Origin: Halisarca cf. caerulea
Taxonomy: Eukaryota > Porifera > Demospongiae > Chondrillida > Halisarcidae
Assembly: GCA_963170055.1 (NCBI GenBank)
Contig: CAUJGJ010000397.1
Span: 2,590,001 to 2,654,000, forward strand
Length of the DNA: 64,000 nucleotides
Direction of reading: 5' to 3'
Of this stretch, positions 34,892 through 45,176 are shown in pieces; the first letter of the stretch is position 1; each line of letters starts with the position of its first letter. Under the pieces are notes generated by a model. That model did not search any database. It saw nothing but the letters and a program-made list of their open reading frames with translations, and was not told the origin of the DNA. Made by a program: the position numbers and the translations under genes.

Positions 34892-35404
34892 CCAATCAGA
34901 CCATTTGTGAAGAAGACCAGGATGAGGAATCTGTAGATGAAATGGAATATGAAGTTTTCCAACTTGAAGCAGGATCAGATGCCGACAGTGATAGAGATAT
35001 TGATTGCAGAGGAACAGAACTGGCAGGTTTGGACGTGACAGGAAACACCATTATGGATGCAGATACTACCATTCAAAGTGGGTATGCAGTAATTACATAA
35101 TGCAATGACAATATTATATATACCTTTCAGTAAATGCATGCATTATAGTATTATTATTATTAATTATAGTCATGATTCTTTTTTCCAGCTGAATTCTTTA
35201 AGCCTAATTTATCTATGCATGTATGCCAACTCCCACCAATACAAATTCCTATGCTTTAAAAGTATAGTGCAGAGTAAATGATCGATCATTGAAATGCCCT
35301 ATAGCATAATATGATTACAATTTCAACTTTGCATGATTGGACGTGACTTGCAGCATCACTAGCTGCATGTGTGTACATGTGTATCAAATGAGCATTTAGA
35401 TATA

Positions 35405-36249
35405 CAGTATTGATTAAAGATAGGTACCCATGCTACACGCGTGTGACACGAGCATAAAATACTACTCGTGCGAGTAGAATTGTTACTCGTGCGAGTAAAA
35501 ATGGCGACGTGTTAATAAGATGGTATTTTCAACGTATAATTGTAGTACATTAAGTGTTATTTCGGAGAGCGAATTGACGGTTGATTGTAAGAACGAAGTC
35601 ATGGATACCACCTTGGGATCAACTCGTGGTGAATATCCCTATGCCCCTCCCAATTCAATCGAAGATAGTTCGTCTTTTCCCAGCTGCTCGTCAAAGTTAC
35701 AGTTTATTTTCGGAAATTGGCCACTTCGGTTGCTATCTTATAATCTTGCGGGTAAGAATGTGCATGTATCGTGAATAACTATAGTCCCTCCTTAGATTTT
35801 TGTAGTTGCCGTCGCTACGTATCTCCATCTTTGTTGTGTTATCATGATGTAAGTGCCTACGGAATGTCCGTGGCCCCAGTCGATTGTAGCGTACCGGTGC
35901 AGTTTTCTTTTTTTAACCTCCCCACCTTGGGTTTGCTGCTTACGCATGGCTGTTAGGTCACGCGTTCTAAAGTTGATCCGGAGTTCAATGTATAAGGTCG
36001 AGCACGGTACTGTGATAGCGTCGTGCATTAGGCTTCATGACTGCCTGTGATCTTTCCGCCTAACCCGATGTCTTGTTTCACGTTTATTTAGTTTGTTTTA
36101 TCAGTATCTTTATATTTCAGCCACTTCTCCACTGGTTCATTCGCTTTTCGAGGTGTTAACTTGCGTGTATTTTTTTACTCGCACGAGTACAAGCGCACCA
36201 TCTGCGTGTCACACGTGAGTTGCTGGTTACCTATCTTTAATCAGTACTG
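35405..36249. mobile_element. TIR MITE (about 845 bp) in the DUF6589 intron
   Basis: The left end CAGTATTGATTAAAGATAGG is mirrored by CCTATCTTTAATCAGTACTG reversed; matching continues into CGTGTGACAC. Internal ACTCGTGCGAGTA palindromes occur two to three times near both ends. TA precedes the left end but no clean duplication follows the right end. Short ORFs inside show no motif. Confidence 0.7.
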
Positions 36250-36604
36250 AAATATAGTGCTCCCCCAAATGCCTAGCTGACCTAACCCTTATTGGGTCAG
36301 ACAATTCTAATGAATTAATGCCAAAATGGTTGGATGTCTGAATGCTGACCATTACCGTATTCTCTCTAAAAATTCGACACCCCTATTATTCGTCAGGCAA
36401 ATTTTCCGTGTACCTTTCTATTCTAACCCTGACGAACTTCCTTTATTCTAATTTTCGTCACGTGACTCTAATTTTCGTCATCTCCGGAAGATGCACTCAT
36501 ATTATTTGGTCACCTCTGCCCCATGGCTTGGAAATCTATTCTTTTGATTCCTTTTGAGACGATTCTTTTGTTCCTTTGTTATGCCTCATGTGCATAGTTC
36601 AGCA

Positions 36605-38225
36605 ATGGATGGTTCAGGCAATGGCTCAAGTGGTGCAGAGACTCCTTCTGTCCAAGTCACCCCAGACGGCAGTTTAGCTTCTCTCAGCAGCATAGAAGGA
36701 GAATTCTCTGACATTATGATCATTTTAAGTGAAACCGATTCAGAGGGTGACTGCAGCAAACCTAAGCAGAAAGTGAAGATCACCGACTATTTTGAGGGAG
36801 TCGGACAATCGAAGAGTACCATTATGTCCTACTTTCAAAAGGCCTAGACAGGACGGATCAAGCACGGATTCTGAAGTCGAAGGAACTAATGCTGTTGAAA
36901 AGCTTAGTGCTGCTCCAAAGCAATCATGCAAAGCTTCCTACACAACATACACATTTCACCAAAAGATGGAGGTGCTGGACTTCGTGAAAGCGCATAACGA
37001 ATCAGAGGCTTCCAGACATTTCAAAATTCCAAGAACAACGCTTCGTTCATGGAAGGGGCTGGACTCTTTGCCAAAAAGAGAAAGGCAAACAGAAAAAGAA
37101 AGGCCAACACCTCAAGAAAGGAGCTGGCAGGCCACTGTCTTACAGTCCTGCCCTTGAAGAAGAAATTGTCCAGTGGGTTTTGGAGTCAAGGGACCTTCAT
37201 GTACGTATTTCCAGAAAAATGATTCAGAGAAAGGCCTTGACTATCATAAGATGGAGCAATCCCAAATTTAAGGCTTCAGAGGGCTGGCTCCAAAAGTTCA
37301 TATTGCGTAACTCCTTGGTATTGCGCCACCATACAAGTATTCAGCAGAAACTGCCTGCAGCTTTAGAACAAAAACTTGCAGCCATGATGGACAAAGTGAA
37401 GACCCTCCGTGAGTGCCACAACTTTCCAGATGACGTAATTGTCAACATGGATGAAACACCGATATTCTTCGATATGCAAAGGGCATACACAGTGCATCGA
37501 AAAGGTTCTCGGGAAGTGTCCATACGGGGTACCAAAGGGGGCAAGAAACGAGTGACATTTGTGGTTTCATGCGCTGCATCTGGCAAAATGCTCAAACCAA
37601 TGATAATATTCAAAGGGAAAACAGCAAGAACAGTTCGTGATGTCGACCACAGGTCAAGTGAAGTATTTGTGACACACCAGGACAAGTCATGGATGGATAA
37701 GTCCCTGATGCTGCGGTGGGTCGAAGATGTCCTGCTGAAGCACACTGAGGGTAAACATTGTTTACTGGTGCTTGATGCTTTCCGGGCACACATCACAGAT
37801 TCTGTAACCTGATCACTTCACAAGGCAAATGTTTCCGTGGTTGTTATCCCAGGTGGATGCACTAGTAAAATACAGCCTAATGATGTGTGCTTGAACAAAC
37901 CCATCAAGGATATGGTTAGGGGAGAATGGGAGGCATTTCTTCTAAGCCAAGTTGAAGCGGGCGGAGACACTGACAGTATGGGAGCCACAAAGTCGGACAT
38001 AGCGAAATGGATCCTGGCAGCTAATTCTATGTTGACTTCCCAAAGGGACCTAGTTGTGAAGTCTTTCAAGGTCTGTGGGATCTCCAGCACATTGAATGGT
38101 TCTGAAACCATCTTGTGAGGTGTGCTAAAGAGATGCCTAAATTTGTGTTGCCTTATGCTGCCAATAATGAGGACAGTGACATTTTCTGTTCGGAATCGGA
38201 CGACAGTGGGTCGGATACATCCTAA
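36605..38225 (+). pseudogene. Tigger transposase, frameshifted
   Basis: The N-terminus MDGSGNGSSGAETP and ITDYFEGVGQSKSTIMSYF is followed, after a slip near 36840, by an HTH (FHQKMEVLDFVKAHNES...HFKIPRTTLRSWKG). Another slip near 37075 leads to the CENPB-type HTH (EEEIVQWVLESRDLHVRIS; GWLQKFILRNSLVLR). The DDE_1 domain has VNMDETPIFFD (37446), LLVLDAFRAHI (37765) and IQPNDVCLNKPI (37872), so all three acidic positions are present as D, D, D. TGA at 37810-37812 and a slip near 38112 break the C-terminal part, which ends EDSDIFCSESDDSGSD. At least three slips and one stop show the copy is inactive. Confidence 0.9.
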
Positions 38226-38423
38226 GCAAGATGCAACTCCTCTATGACTGTTTTGCATGTGACATGACTTTTAATTATTATTCTCAGTTATTCTGTAGTG
38301 TTCTAATAATAACCAAGCTGATAATCAAAATGGTTACAATAATTATTATAATACTGTAGTACAACATGATTACATGATATCCTCTATACAAGAAAAATGG
38401 TGCAGTTGAAAATGTCTTCTTAA

Positions 38424-38759
38424 CTATTGGATATGTTTCCTTTTCCCAAGAAAGGTCAGGCTACAAGGAATCTCTGTGCCCCCTTTTTCTCGGCAGTGAC
38501 AACAACTGCTAGTTACTTCTCCGTGAATAGAGCCATCATGTTGTAAAAAATAAAAGCAAACCTTCGAAATTTCCCACGGAAGATGGCCAACCGTTTCAGG
38601 GGCGTCAGCGCTCACAAACACGGAGACAGCGTACCTATCATGTTGATTGTTGGTGTCCTGTTGACAATGGAAGGTTTCAGCAGGTTCTGGAAACCAAACA
38701 TCCTTGTAGATGTGATATCCGCGAACAGCGGTTGAAACAGTAAGCTGAAACGCAGCCAT
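38424..38759 (-). CDS. HIRAN-domain protein, 111 residues, inside the Tigger element
   Basis: The intact ORF starts MAAFQLTVSTAVRGYHIYKD. It shows the HIRAN pattern: a hydrophobic start strand, CQQDTNNQHDRYAVSVFV (residues about 33-50, the N-x-x-D-x-x-A-V core), VGHLPWEISKVCFYFL (62-77) and a final EIPCSLTFLGK strand. HIRAN domains bind single-stranded or 3'-end DNA in HLTF/RAD5-type proteins and also occur stand-alone. The ATG lies 180 bp inside the right TIR. The gene converges on the transposase, leaving 200 bp between stops. It has no lesions although the transposase has several, so it may be a passenger or accessory gene. Confidence 0.65.
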   Translation of the reverse strand: MAAFQLTVSTAVRGYHIYKDVWFPEPAETFHCQQDTNNQHDRYAVSVFVSADAPETVGHLPWEISKVCFYFLQHDGSIHGEVTSSCCHCREKGGTEIPCSLTFLGKRKHIQ

Positions 38760-39028
38760 TTTTTCGGCAAGCAGGATCGAGCTAATGCCTCCTTAAATAT
38801 TCGTCATAATTCTAAAAATTCATCAAAATATTCTATATTTTCGTCAGGCCTGAATTCTACTGCCTTTTCTACTCTATTCTAATTGACTGACGAATTTTTC
38901 CGTGCACAGACCCTGACGAATTTTTAGAGAGAATACGGTATACCTTTAATTGCATCCTGCATGCATGTATTATTATTGCATGTCATTATATAGTACATGC
39001 ACTATATACAGTGCATGCACTACATTGT

Positions 39029-39030
<2 letters not shown>

Positions 39031-39099
<69 letters not shown>

Positions 39100-39115
39100 C
39101 ATATATATGTATGTA
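39031..39115. repeat. (CT)n-(AT)n microsatellite
   Basis: About 49 bp of CT repeats followed by AT repeats just upstream of the acceptor of a DUF6589-like exon (39135). A second (AT)n run lies at 39540-39591 in the next intron. Confidence 0.95.
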
Positions 39116-39538
39116 TCTATGGATTTAATATATAGGTGAATCCACAATTGGCTTGTCTTCATGGTGTGGATTCCAGATTATAGGGGATAATATTGACAAG
39201 AATGTACGTCCAAGGTACATGAGGGCAGACCAGCAGACAAGAAGCCTCCATTACTTCAATGCCTATGCAGTTAAGGACCAAGTCAATTGCTCAAACCTAG
39301 GCACAACTCCCCCTGGTGGCAATTTTGATTGCAGTGATGTCTTACCAACATCTGAAGATCTTGTTGCGCTGTTTGACAATGGCAGTGTTTTACTGTCCCG
39401 AATCCTAGTAAAGTACATCCCAGCACTACATGAATACGAGGCTGCCATCCAAAGGCACATCAGTCATAGTGAGAGTGAGGCAATGAAAAGAAAGTCTATT
39501 GTGGTGAGTTATTATTAAAGGGAATATGCATGCATGCA

Positions 39539-39595
<57 letters not shown>

Positions 39596-39683
39596 TATGT
39601 ATATATATACTATTAGTGCTTAATTTTTACATGCATGTCACACACATGCATGCATGTGAAGGCATCCCAGACCTATATACTAA

Positions 39684-39859
39684 CAGTGGAGCCTGTCTAT
39701 TGTGGTCACTGTGTAATGCAGCCACCTGTCTATACCAGCCACTAATTCTTCTCCAAATCAGCAGTAATGTATGGTATTCGACCTCATTAAAGCAGCCACC
39801 TATCTATAACAGCCAAAAAATTTCGCCCCAATGGTGACCGCATTAGACAGGTTCCACTG
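39684..39859. mobile_element. Short mariner-type MITE (about 176 bp)
   Basis: CAGTGGAGCCTGTCTA at the left is mirrored by TTAGACAGGTTCCACTG at the right, with TGGTCAC/GTGACC internal pairing. TA follows the right end; the left flank is TAA. Located in the last visible intron of the DUF6589-like gene. Confidence 0.75.
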
Positions 39860-40933
39860 TATATTATAACTAAATTCACATGCAGTGCAAGTTTATACAA
39901 TGTCATTGATTCAACCAAATATATATAGGTTCCTTTGGGCATTCAACCGAGAAGTGAATAAACCATCCCAGAAATGGTGGATATCATGGAGGTCTTACAC
40001 CAGTATGTCCCAAAGGCGAGCATGGCCGCAACCTTTGATGACCACACTTACACTGTGGAGTGTGTCCAACCAATTCTTTTTGGTGGAGACCAACTGAAAT
40101 GTGCAAGAGCTCACACTTATACAGCATACAGTTATACAGCAGTAAATACAAGAGTGTGGCTTAATACAATAAAATCTGTCCTATTGCTCTCTTAATTCTG
40201 AATACTTTTGTTTGAGATAGGTTACTGTTTCTTTAGGCGATTTGTGGCTGTCATTGCAAAGTCATACAAAAGTACAGTATCTTGCTGACCCACTGGTCCC
40301 ATGGCTGCTTCCTTCATGGGCCAGGAGCTTGGATCATCCACTCGGACCATTGTCCAGACTACTTCCCCTGGTACTAGCCAACCCTTAGCTGATCGTCCTG
40401 CACTTCCTTCACTTTCCCAATACTGGGGTCCTCAAACTCAGACTCCTGGCAAAATACTACCACCCACTGGTCAACCTTTATCTGACGGTCAGTGACCTGC
40501 AAAATTCTGGTCCTTCGTTGTCCACCAACAGACACCTAAGTGAAGAATTGCTAACACATCTTGCACCATGCGCCGTATGCGCCCTGAACCGGAACCTCGT
40601 TCTGTGTACCATGCGCCGTATGCGCCCTGATCGCATACATAGTTTTCAATCGACTTTTCCCCTGTTACTTTCTATAGTAACCCCTACCAAGCATTACACC
40701 ATTGGAAAGGCTAAAGATAGAGCTTTCCAATGATGTATAGAAAACGGTACCTTCCAATTCGAAATTCTCGAATAAATCAACCTCAAAAAATATTACATAA
40801 ACACTGACTCATCTTCTTCTAAACTTAAAAATTACTAAACAAACACTGATTCATACTTTTCTAAACTTAGAAATACAGAGTCTATAAAACCATAGAACAA
40901 CATAAACAATTATAACAGTGATCAGTAAAAACA

Positions 40934-41753
40934 GATGGAACATTCAGGAATTGGAATTGATGAGCTTCTTAGCAACAGTACTGAACTTTTGCCATAACGG
41001 GACTTCACCGTAGCAACCTACAAGGAGAAGACAACAGTGATGACAGTGCTGATGAAATGAAGACTACATCAATGAACCAGAGATGCATGATGATGAAGAA
41101 ATGGACAATGAACTGGAAGTACCCCCTCCAATGCATTCAAATACCCCAGTGAGAGGCACTGGCACAGAGGAAGATGAAACGCCCGTAACACCAGATGAAA
41201 CTGATGTATCAGAAATTCCGCCAGAGGCTCCAGCTACATGGTCTAATACATTCATCCCCTTAACATTGGAACCATTTACACCCACAACCCATGGTCTTTT
41301 GCAGGGAATTACTGCATCAACTACTACTCTAGATGCATTTCAGCGTATTTTCGATGTGAGCCTATTCACCAAAATTGTTGAAGAAACAAACATTTGTGCA
41401 GCACAAAAGCAGCGTAGTCATCCCGATCCAACATGGACACCTACAACTGTTGCGGAGATCAAGGCATTCATTGGGATTCATATTATTATGGGACTTGTCA
41501 GGTATCCGAGATATCACTTATATTGGAGTCAGGACAACTTCTTCGCTAACTACGGGATTCAAAGCACCATGACCAGGAGAAGATTTCAAGCCTTGGAGCG
41601 ATACCTCCACATAAATGATGTAACAAAAATGCCAGGAAAAGAGTCATCCGACTTTGACCCTTTATACAGAATATGGCCAGTCCTAGACAGTTGCAGGGAC
41701 CAATTTCAGCGGGCATATGTACCAGGTCGTGAGCTCAGTGTAGACGAAGAGAT
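40934..41753 (+). pseudogene. piggyBac transposase #4, N-terminal part
   Basis: It starts MEHSGIGIDELLSNS (40934), with frame lesions until the acidic stretch from 41083 (DDEEMDNELEVPPP). The catalytic domain follows: FQRIFDVSLFTKIVEETN, IKAFIGIHIIMGLVRYP, then RELSVDEE (near 41735) with the first catalytic Asp. The reading frame is cut immediately after this motif by the nested element. The other half resumes at 49731, and the two halves join at GAG-ATG-ATA. Confidence 0.85.
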
Positions 41754-41993
41754 CGCATGTGGAACATGTCCAAATCTTACCTAGGCGCTAATTAAAAAGA
41801 ATTTGCGATCTGCTCAGGCTTCCATTCTGAATGTCATGTGAACTTCTCGTGACTAATGATATGACATAGTGTGACGTCGAGTAAACACGGAAAGTATACG
41901 AGTACAAGCATAGTACAAGCACGTGGATGCCAGTGGAGCTTAAGGATTTGGTGGTTTTGAAAAAAAACGTTTTCTTGAACCCTTCCCCCTCAT

Positions 41994-43537
41994 CTAGTCC
42001 GCCTCCTCTACAGTAAGGCTCTTGTCCTTCTGCTGTGCTTCTTGTGGCCAATGTACAAACTGGCAGGAGGCCGTACTGCACACAGGGACATTATAGTCGG
42101 GCTCAGAGATCGGGGATTTTAGGTGACAAAGTACTGGAATTTAAGGAATGTATCACCATACGTCACGATGCGCGGATCAGCTGAAGTGTATTGTATTTAT
42201 ACGTCATCAAAAGCCGCACGAAAGTCGCACTGAACAAGCAAAACAAGATAATATTAAGACCCAATCCAACTACTACTAGACTAGAGTCAACTTGAATTCA
42301 AACATTGCCAGAATCACGATTACCAGTACGCTGTGGCAAGCCAACGGTTACTCTTTCGTTATTACGCTTAGAGGACAACCAGTACACGCCATGAAAAAAC
42401 ATGAAAGTATCAAGAACTTACCGATAAGACTCGAAGATCGATTGATCAAACCTCCCGCTAAAGACTCGGTGAAAAGAAGTGTCGACAAAAGACTAAAGTA
42501 TCCGGCGGATTAGTATCCGCGAGTATCCATGGCATTAATCATGTACGCGCTTGGTGACGACATTCTACGCATGCGCAACGTCACAGTTAAATGGTCGCTT
42601 GCAACCAAGTTTATAAAAATCGTGGGATCCGGACGTGTAGATGGCCATCATACCCTTCAAAGAAGATATTGTTGGTTTCAAAATAGTTGTGTAGACGTAT
42701 ATTTGGTGAGCGGAGAAGATATAACCAGGTACGCTAAAGTTGTAACCATTTTCAAGTCTCATTTTCACATTTTTTTAGCCACAAAAGTACATTTTTTCTT
42801 ATAAGTGTTTCAGGAAGGATTATATTTTTCCCGCTCACGAATAGGTTATAGAGTAAATTTTTCTCTTTCATCTCATACCAATCTTGTAGCTGTTTGTAAG
42901 CGTCTACACGTCCGGACATCCACGTTTACTGCAAAACATACCACTTTTTCCGAGCTTGTTTTAGATTTTCTGAAAAGAGATGCATTTATATCTTGTACAC
43001 TAACATTTCGATATATAGTCAATGAACATATAGCAGATTCGAATAGCTACAAAAATGTTGTTCTAAACTAAAAAATCCGGTATATTTATAACCGCTTCCA
43101 AGCGGCAGCCATTTTTTCTGGTTTTGCCAGCCCGACTATAACGAGCCCGTGCACCCCGGATGAAACCGGCAAACGGTGTAGGGCCTACGTTTCCCCTCCA
43201 GTAAGTCCTCCGGCACATGCTGGAAGGGACAATTGCTCTTCTTCTGTCGCCGACAATCCTTCTGGAAGTGGCACAGATGGACTTTGGTGGATGGATCTGT
43301 AGCAAGAAACAAAAGGAATCAAGATCGTATTCACTCTTCCACCCCGCGGACCCTTCGATCATTCAACAAGAAAGCCTTACCACTGGGTTTCTCGGCCTTC
43401 CTTTTCTTCTGAGGCCGCTGTGATGGAGAGGCTGGCCTCTTGTCCTTTATCGGCGGCGCTGGAGATGCTCTTGGCTGCGGAGGTGGGGGTCCTTGCACCA
43501 CACAGTTTAGAAAGAAAACAGAGCCGTGGAAATTCAT
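41994..43537 (-). pseudogene. CCCH zinc-finger protein, interrupted by a 1-kb element
   Basis: Exon 1 (43396-43537) starts MNFHGSVFF and encodes a Pro/Lys-rich region (GPPPPQPRASPAPP, RPQKKRKAEKPS) with a likely nuclear-localisation patch, ending at G|GTAAGG. After a 94-bp intron ending GCTACAG, exon 2 encodes CHFQKDCRRQKKSNCPFQH (C-x5-C-x7-C-x3-H). The beginning of a second finger follows (CRFHPGC). At 43141 a foldback element intervenes. On its far side CSTASCQFVHWPQE (42050-42070) completes the second finger, and the ORF ends EEAD plus TAG at 41994. CCCH fingers usually bind RNA. The gene lies 240 bp inside the left TIR of N1, so it is probably encoded by that element. Confidence 0.65.
42091..43141. 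mobile_element. Foldback/TIR insertion in the CCCH gene (1,051 bp)
   Basis: TTATAGTCGGGCT (42091-42103) mirrors AGCCCGACTATAA (43129-43141). Inner inverted blocks also pair: CCGGACGTGTAGA near 42630 with TCTACACGTCCGG near 42903, and GTGAGCGG near 42712 with CCGCTCAC near 42831. Short ORFs at 42292-42513 and 42529-42804 show no known motif. A target duplication is not evident. Confidence 0.65.
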
Positions 43538-43716
43538 CTTCGCAAGGTAAGAATGACTGTGTGGAGATCTTAGGTCCTTAAAAATATTATTTTTCTTAAA
43601 GGTGCTAATGAGTGTCGTAATTCTATTGGTCTAAAGTTATCCTGATGGATACTGTAGCTCAAATGTGTACAACTGAGTCCGCGCCGGCGCTGGCTGTGTG
43701 TTCTTGATACTGACGT

Positions 43717-44230
43717 CGTGTATGTATACGTACATGTTGGCTGCCTGTGTGTACTTCAGTCCTGGTTTGTTGCATGTACATGTTGGCTGCCTGTGTGTAC
43801 TTCAGTCCTGGTTCCATGTATGTACATGTTGCTGACGGTATGTACTTCAGTCTTGGTTTCATGTGTGTACATGTTGGCTGCCTGTGTGTACTTCAGTCCT
43901 GGTTTGTTGCATGTACATGTTGGCTGACGGTATGTACTTCAGTCCTGGTTCCGTGTATGTACATGTTGGCTGACGGTATGTACTTCAGTCTTGGTTTGTT
44001 GCATGTACATGTTGGCTGGCTGCGTGTACTTCAGTCCTGGTTCGATTTATGTACATGTTGGCTGCCTGTGTGTAATTCAGGCCTGGTTCAAAGTACATGT
44101 TGGTTAGCTGTGTGTACTTCAGTCCTGCTTCCATGTATGTACATGTTGGCTGACAGTATGTACTTCAGTCTTGGTTTGATGTATGTACATGTTGGCTGCC
44201 TTTGTGTACTTCAGTCCTGGTTGGTGTATT
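43717..44230. repeat. Minisatellite, about 11 units of 45-48 bp
   Basis: Units read GTACATGTTGGCTGCCTGTG then TGTACTTCAGTCCTGGTT plus a short variable piece. Reading frames across it are Cys/Val-rich and repeat-driven; I do not consider them genes. The array lies between the two genes of element N1. Confidence 0.9.
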
Positions 44231-44811
44231 CATGTTGGTCTGATTCTGGTTGTTTTGATGTTTATCTCCATCGTACTTTTACTACACGTATGTTGCTCTC
44301 ATCTATGCAGGAATATTGAAATTTTAGGACCACAGCATGCAGCTAGGAGAGACTGTGTGTAATTATTAATTTTAACTCCTTGATATTTTAATTTAGAATG
44401 TATTATTGTATTTTTTTATTGTTTTGCATTGCATGCTGTCATATATATACATGCCAAATATATAATAATTTACATCAATTTCACTTGATTATTAATAGAT
44501 GTACATTATTATAAGACTCGTGATCAGTAACAAGTACAAACTATTGTAAAATATATAAACTGAATATGCACAATGTCACAAATGGGAGTTCTTGGTTGCA
44601 ATCTGAATACTTGTCCACTTCGTTGAGCTCCACATGTACCTGCAACAAAAAGAGGGCATTATTATATCAAGCATGTATAAATAACAGGCTACAAATATAC
44701 ACCCATCTCTGTACCAGCTACTGAATGTAGCTGGTTCCAGGACACAGGACGAAGACCTGTGGGTGTGGCGTGCCCCATAAGTGTACTATGTACTAACAGC
44801 AGTACTTTGTA
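44231..44811. other. Gene-free stretch in element N1
   Basis: AT-rich spacer between two minisatellites, with no motif. It has a splice-like TCTATGCAGGAATATTGAAA near 44305. Confidence 0.5.
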
Positions 44812-45118
44812 CACTTTTACACTATGTGCCACCGCAGCACTTTGTACAGCTACATGACAGACAAAGAGGTGTACTATGTGCCACTGCAGCACTTTGTACA
44901 GCTACATGACAGACGAACAGCTGCAGGTGTACTATGTGCCACCGCAGCACTTTGTACAGCTATATGACAGACGAACAGGTGTACTATGTGCCACCGCAGC
45001 ACTTTGTACAGCTACATTACAGACGAACAGGTGTACTATGTGCCACCGCAGCACTTTGTACAGCTACATTACAGACGAACAGGTGTACTATGTGCCACCG
45101 CAGCACTTTGTACAATCA
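44812..45118. repeat. Minisatellite, six units of about 52 bp
   Basis: Units read GTACTATGTGCCACCGCAGC followed by ACTTTGTACAGCTACATGAC and AGACGAACAG. They lie directly beyond the 3' end of the large-protein gene. One frame repeats VYYVPPQHFVQL but opens and closes irregularly. Confidence 0.9.
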
Positions 45119-45176
45119 TTACATGTGTATGAACATAATACACTACAAAGAACACCTTGTACAGGTTTCATACATT

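Larger units (their letters stand above)
36355..38938 (+). mobile_element. pogo/Tigger element, 2,584 bp, TA-bounded, two genes
   Basis: The left end CCGTATTCTCTCTAAAAATT is matched by AATTTTTAGAGAGAATACGG at the right; with the flanking TA the inverted repeat is 24 bp. TA duplications are at 36353-36354 and 38939-38940. TTCTAATTTTCGTCA-type subterminal repeats occur at both ends. It contains the transposase (plus) and, converging on it, a HIRAN-domain ORF (minus). The host site is the long intron of the DUF6589-like gene. Confidence 0.9.
32986..40190 (+). pseudogene. DUF6589-like protein gene, multi-exon, truncated
   Basis: The first part (33062-33340) encodes a zinc-binding segment CWLCG...(about 45)...VGEDVFACKQCYGSW, then KLREDMKIVENAIKTKLRAH after a one-base slip. 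Exon 33990-34433 encodes ISRVASMVKLESVSMCST...LIQRVLAMILYAGHASK with a GTAAGT donor. Exon 34505-34645 reads RLNKLGLSVTYRQSICLIEAL. Exon 34768-35085 is acidic with a (GAT)n run. After a long intron, exon 39135-39503 gives FQIIGDNIDKNVRPRYMR and SLHYFNAYAV. Exon 39930-40130 gives MVDIMEVLHQYVP and FGGDQLKCARA, the GGDQL motif I associate with DUF6589. A TAA at 39959-39961 interrupts the last exon, and the rest of the domain is missing before piggyBac #4. Two elements sit in the long intron. Family naming is from memory. Confidence 0.65.

Noticed and set aside
35481..35494. CRISPR-like short palindromic repeats (ACTCGTGCGAGTA twice)
   Set aside because: Only two to three copies with irregular spacing, inside a eukaryotic MITE. 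No array.
43747..44319. A 190-residue ORF of repeated VCTSVLVPCMYMLA-type units
   Set aside because: It coincides with a 46-bp minisatellite, and other frames are equally open. No signal for expression.
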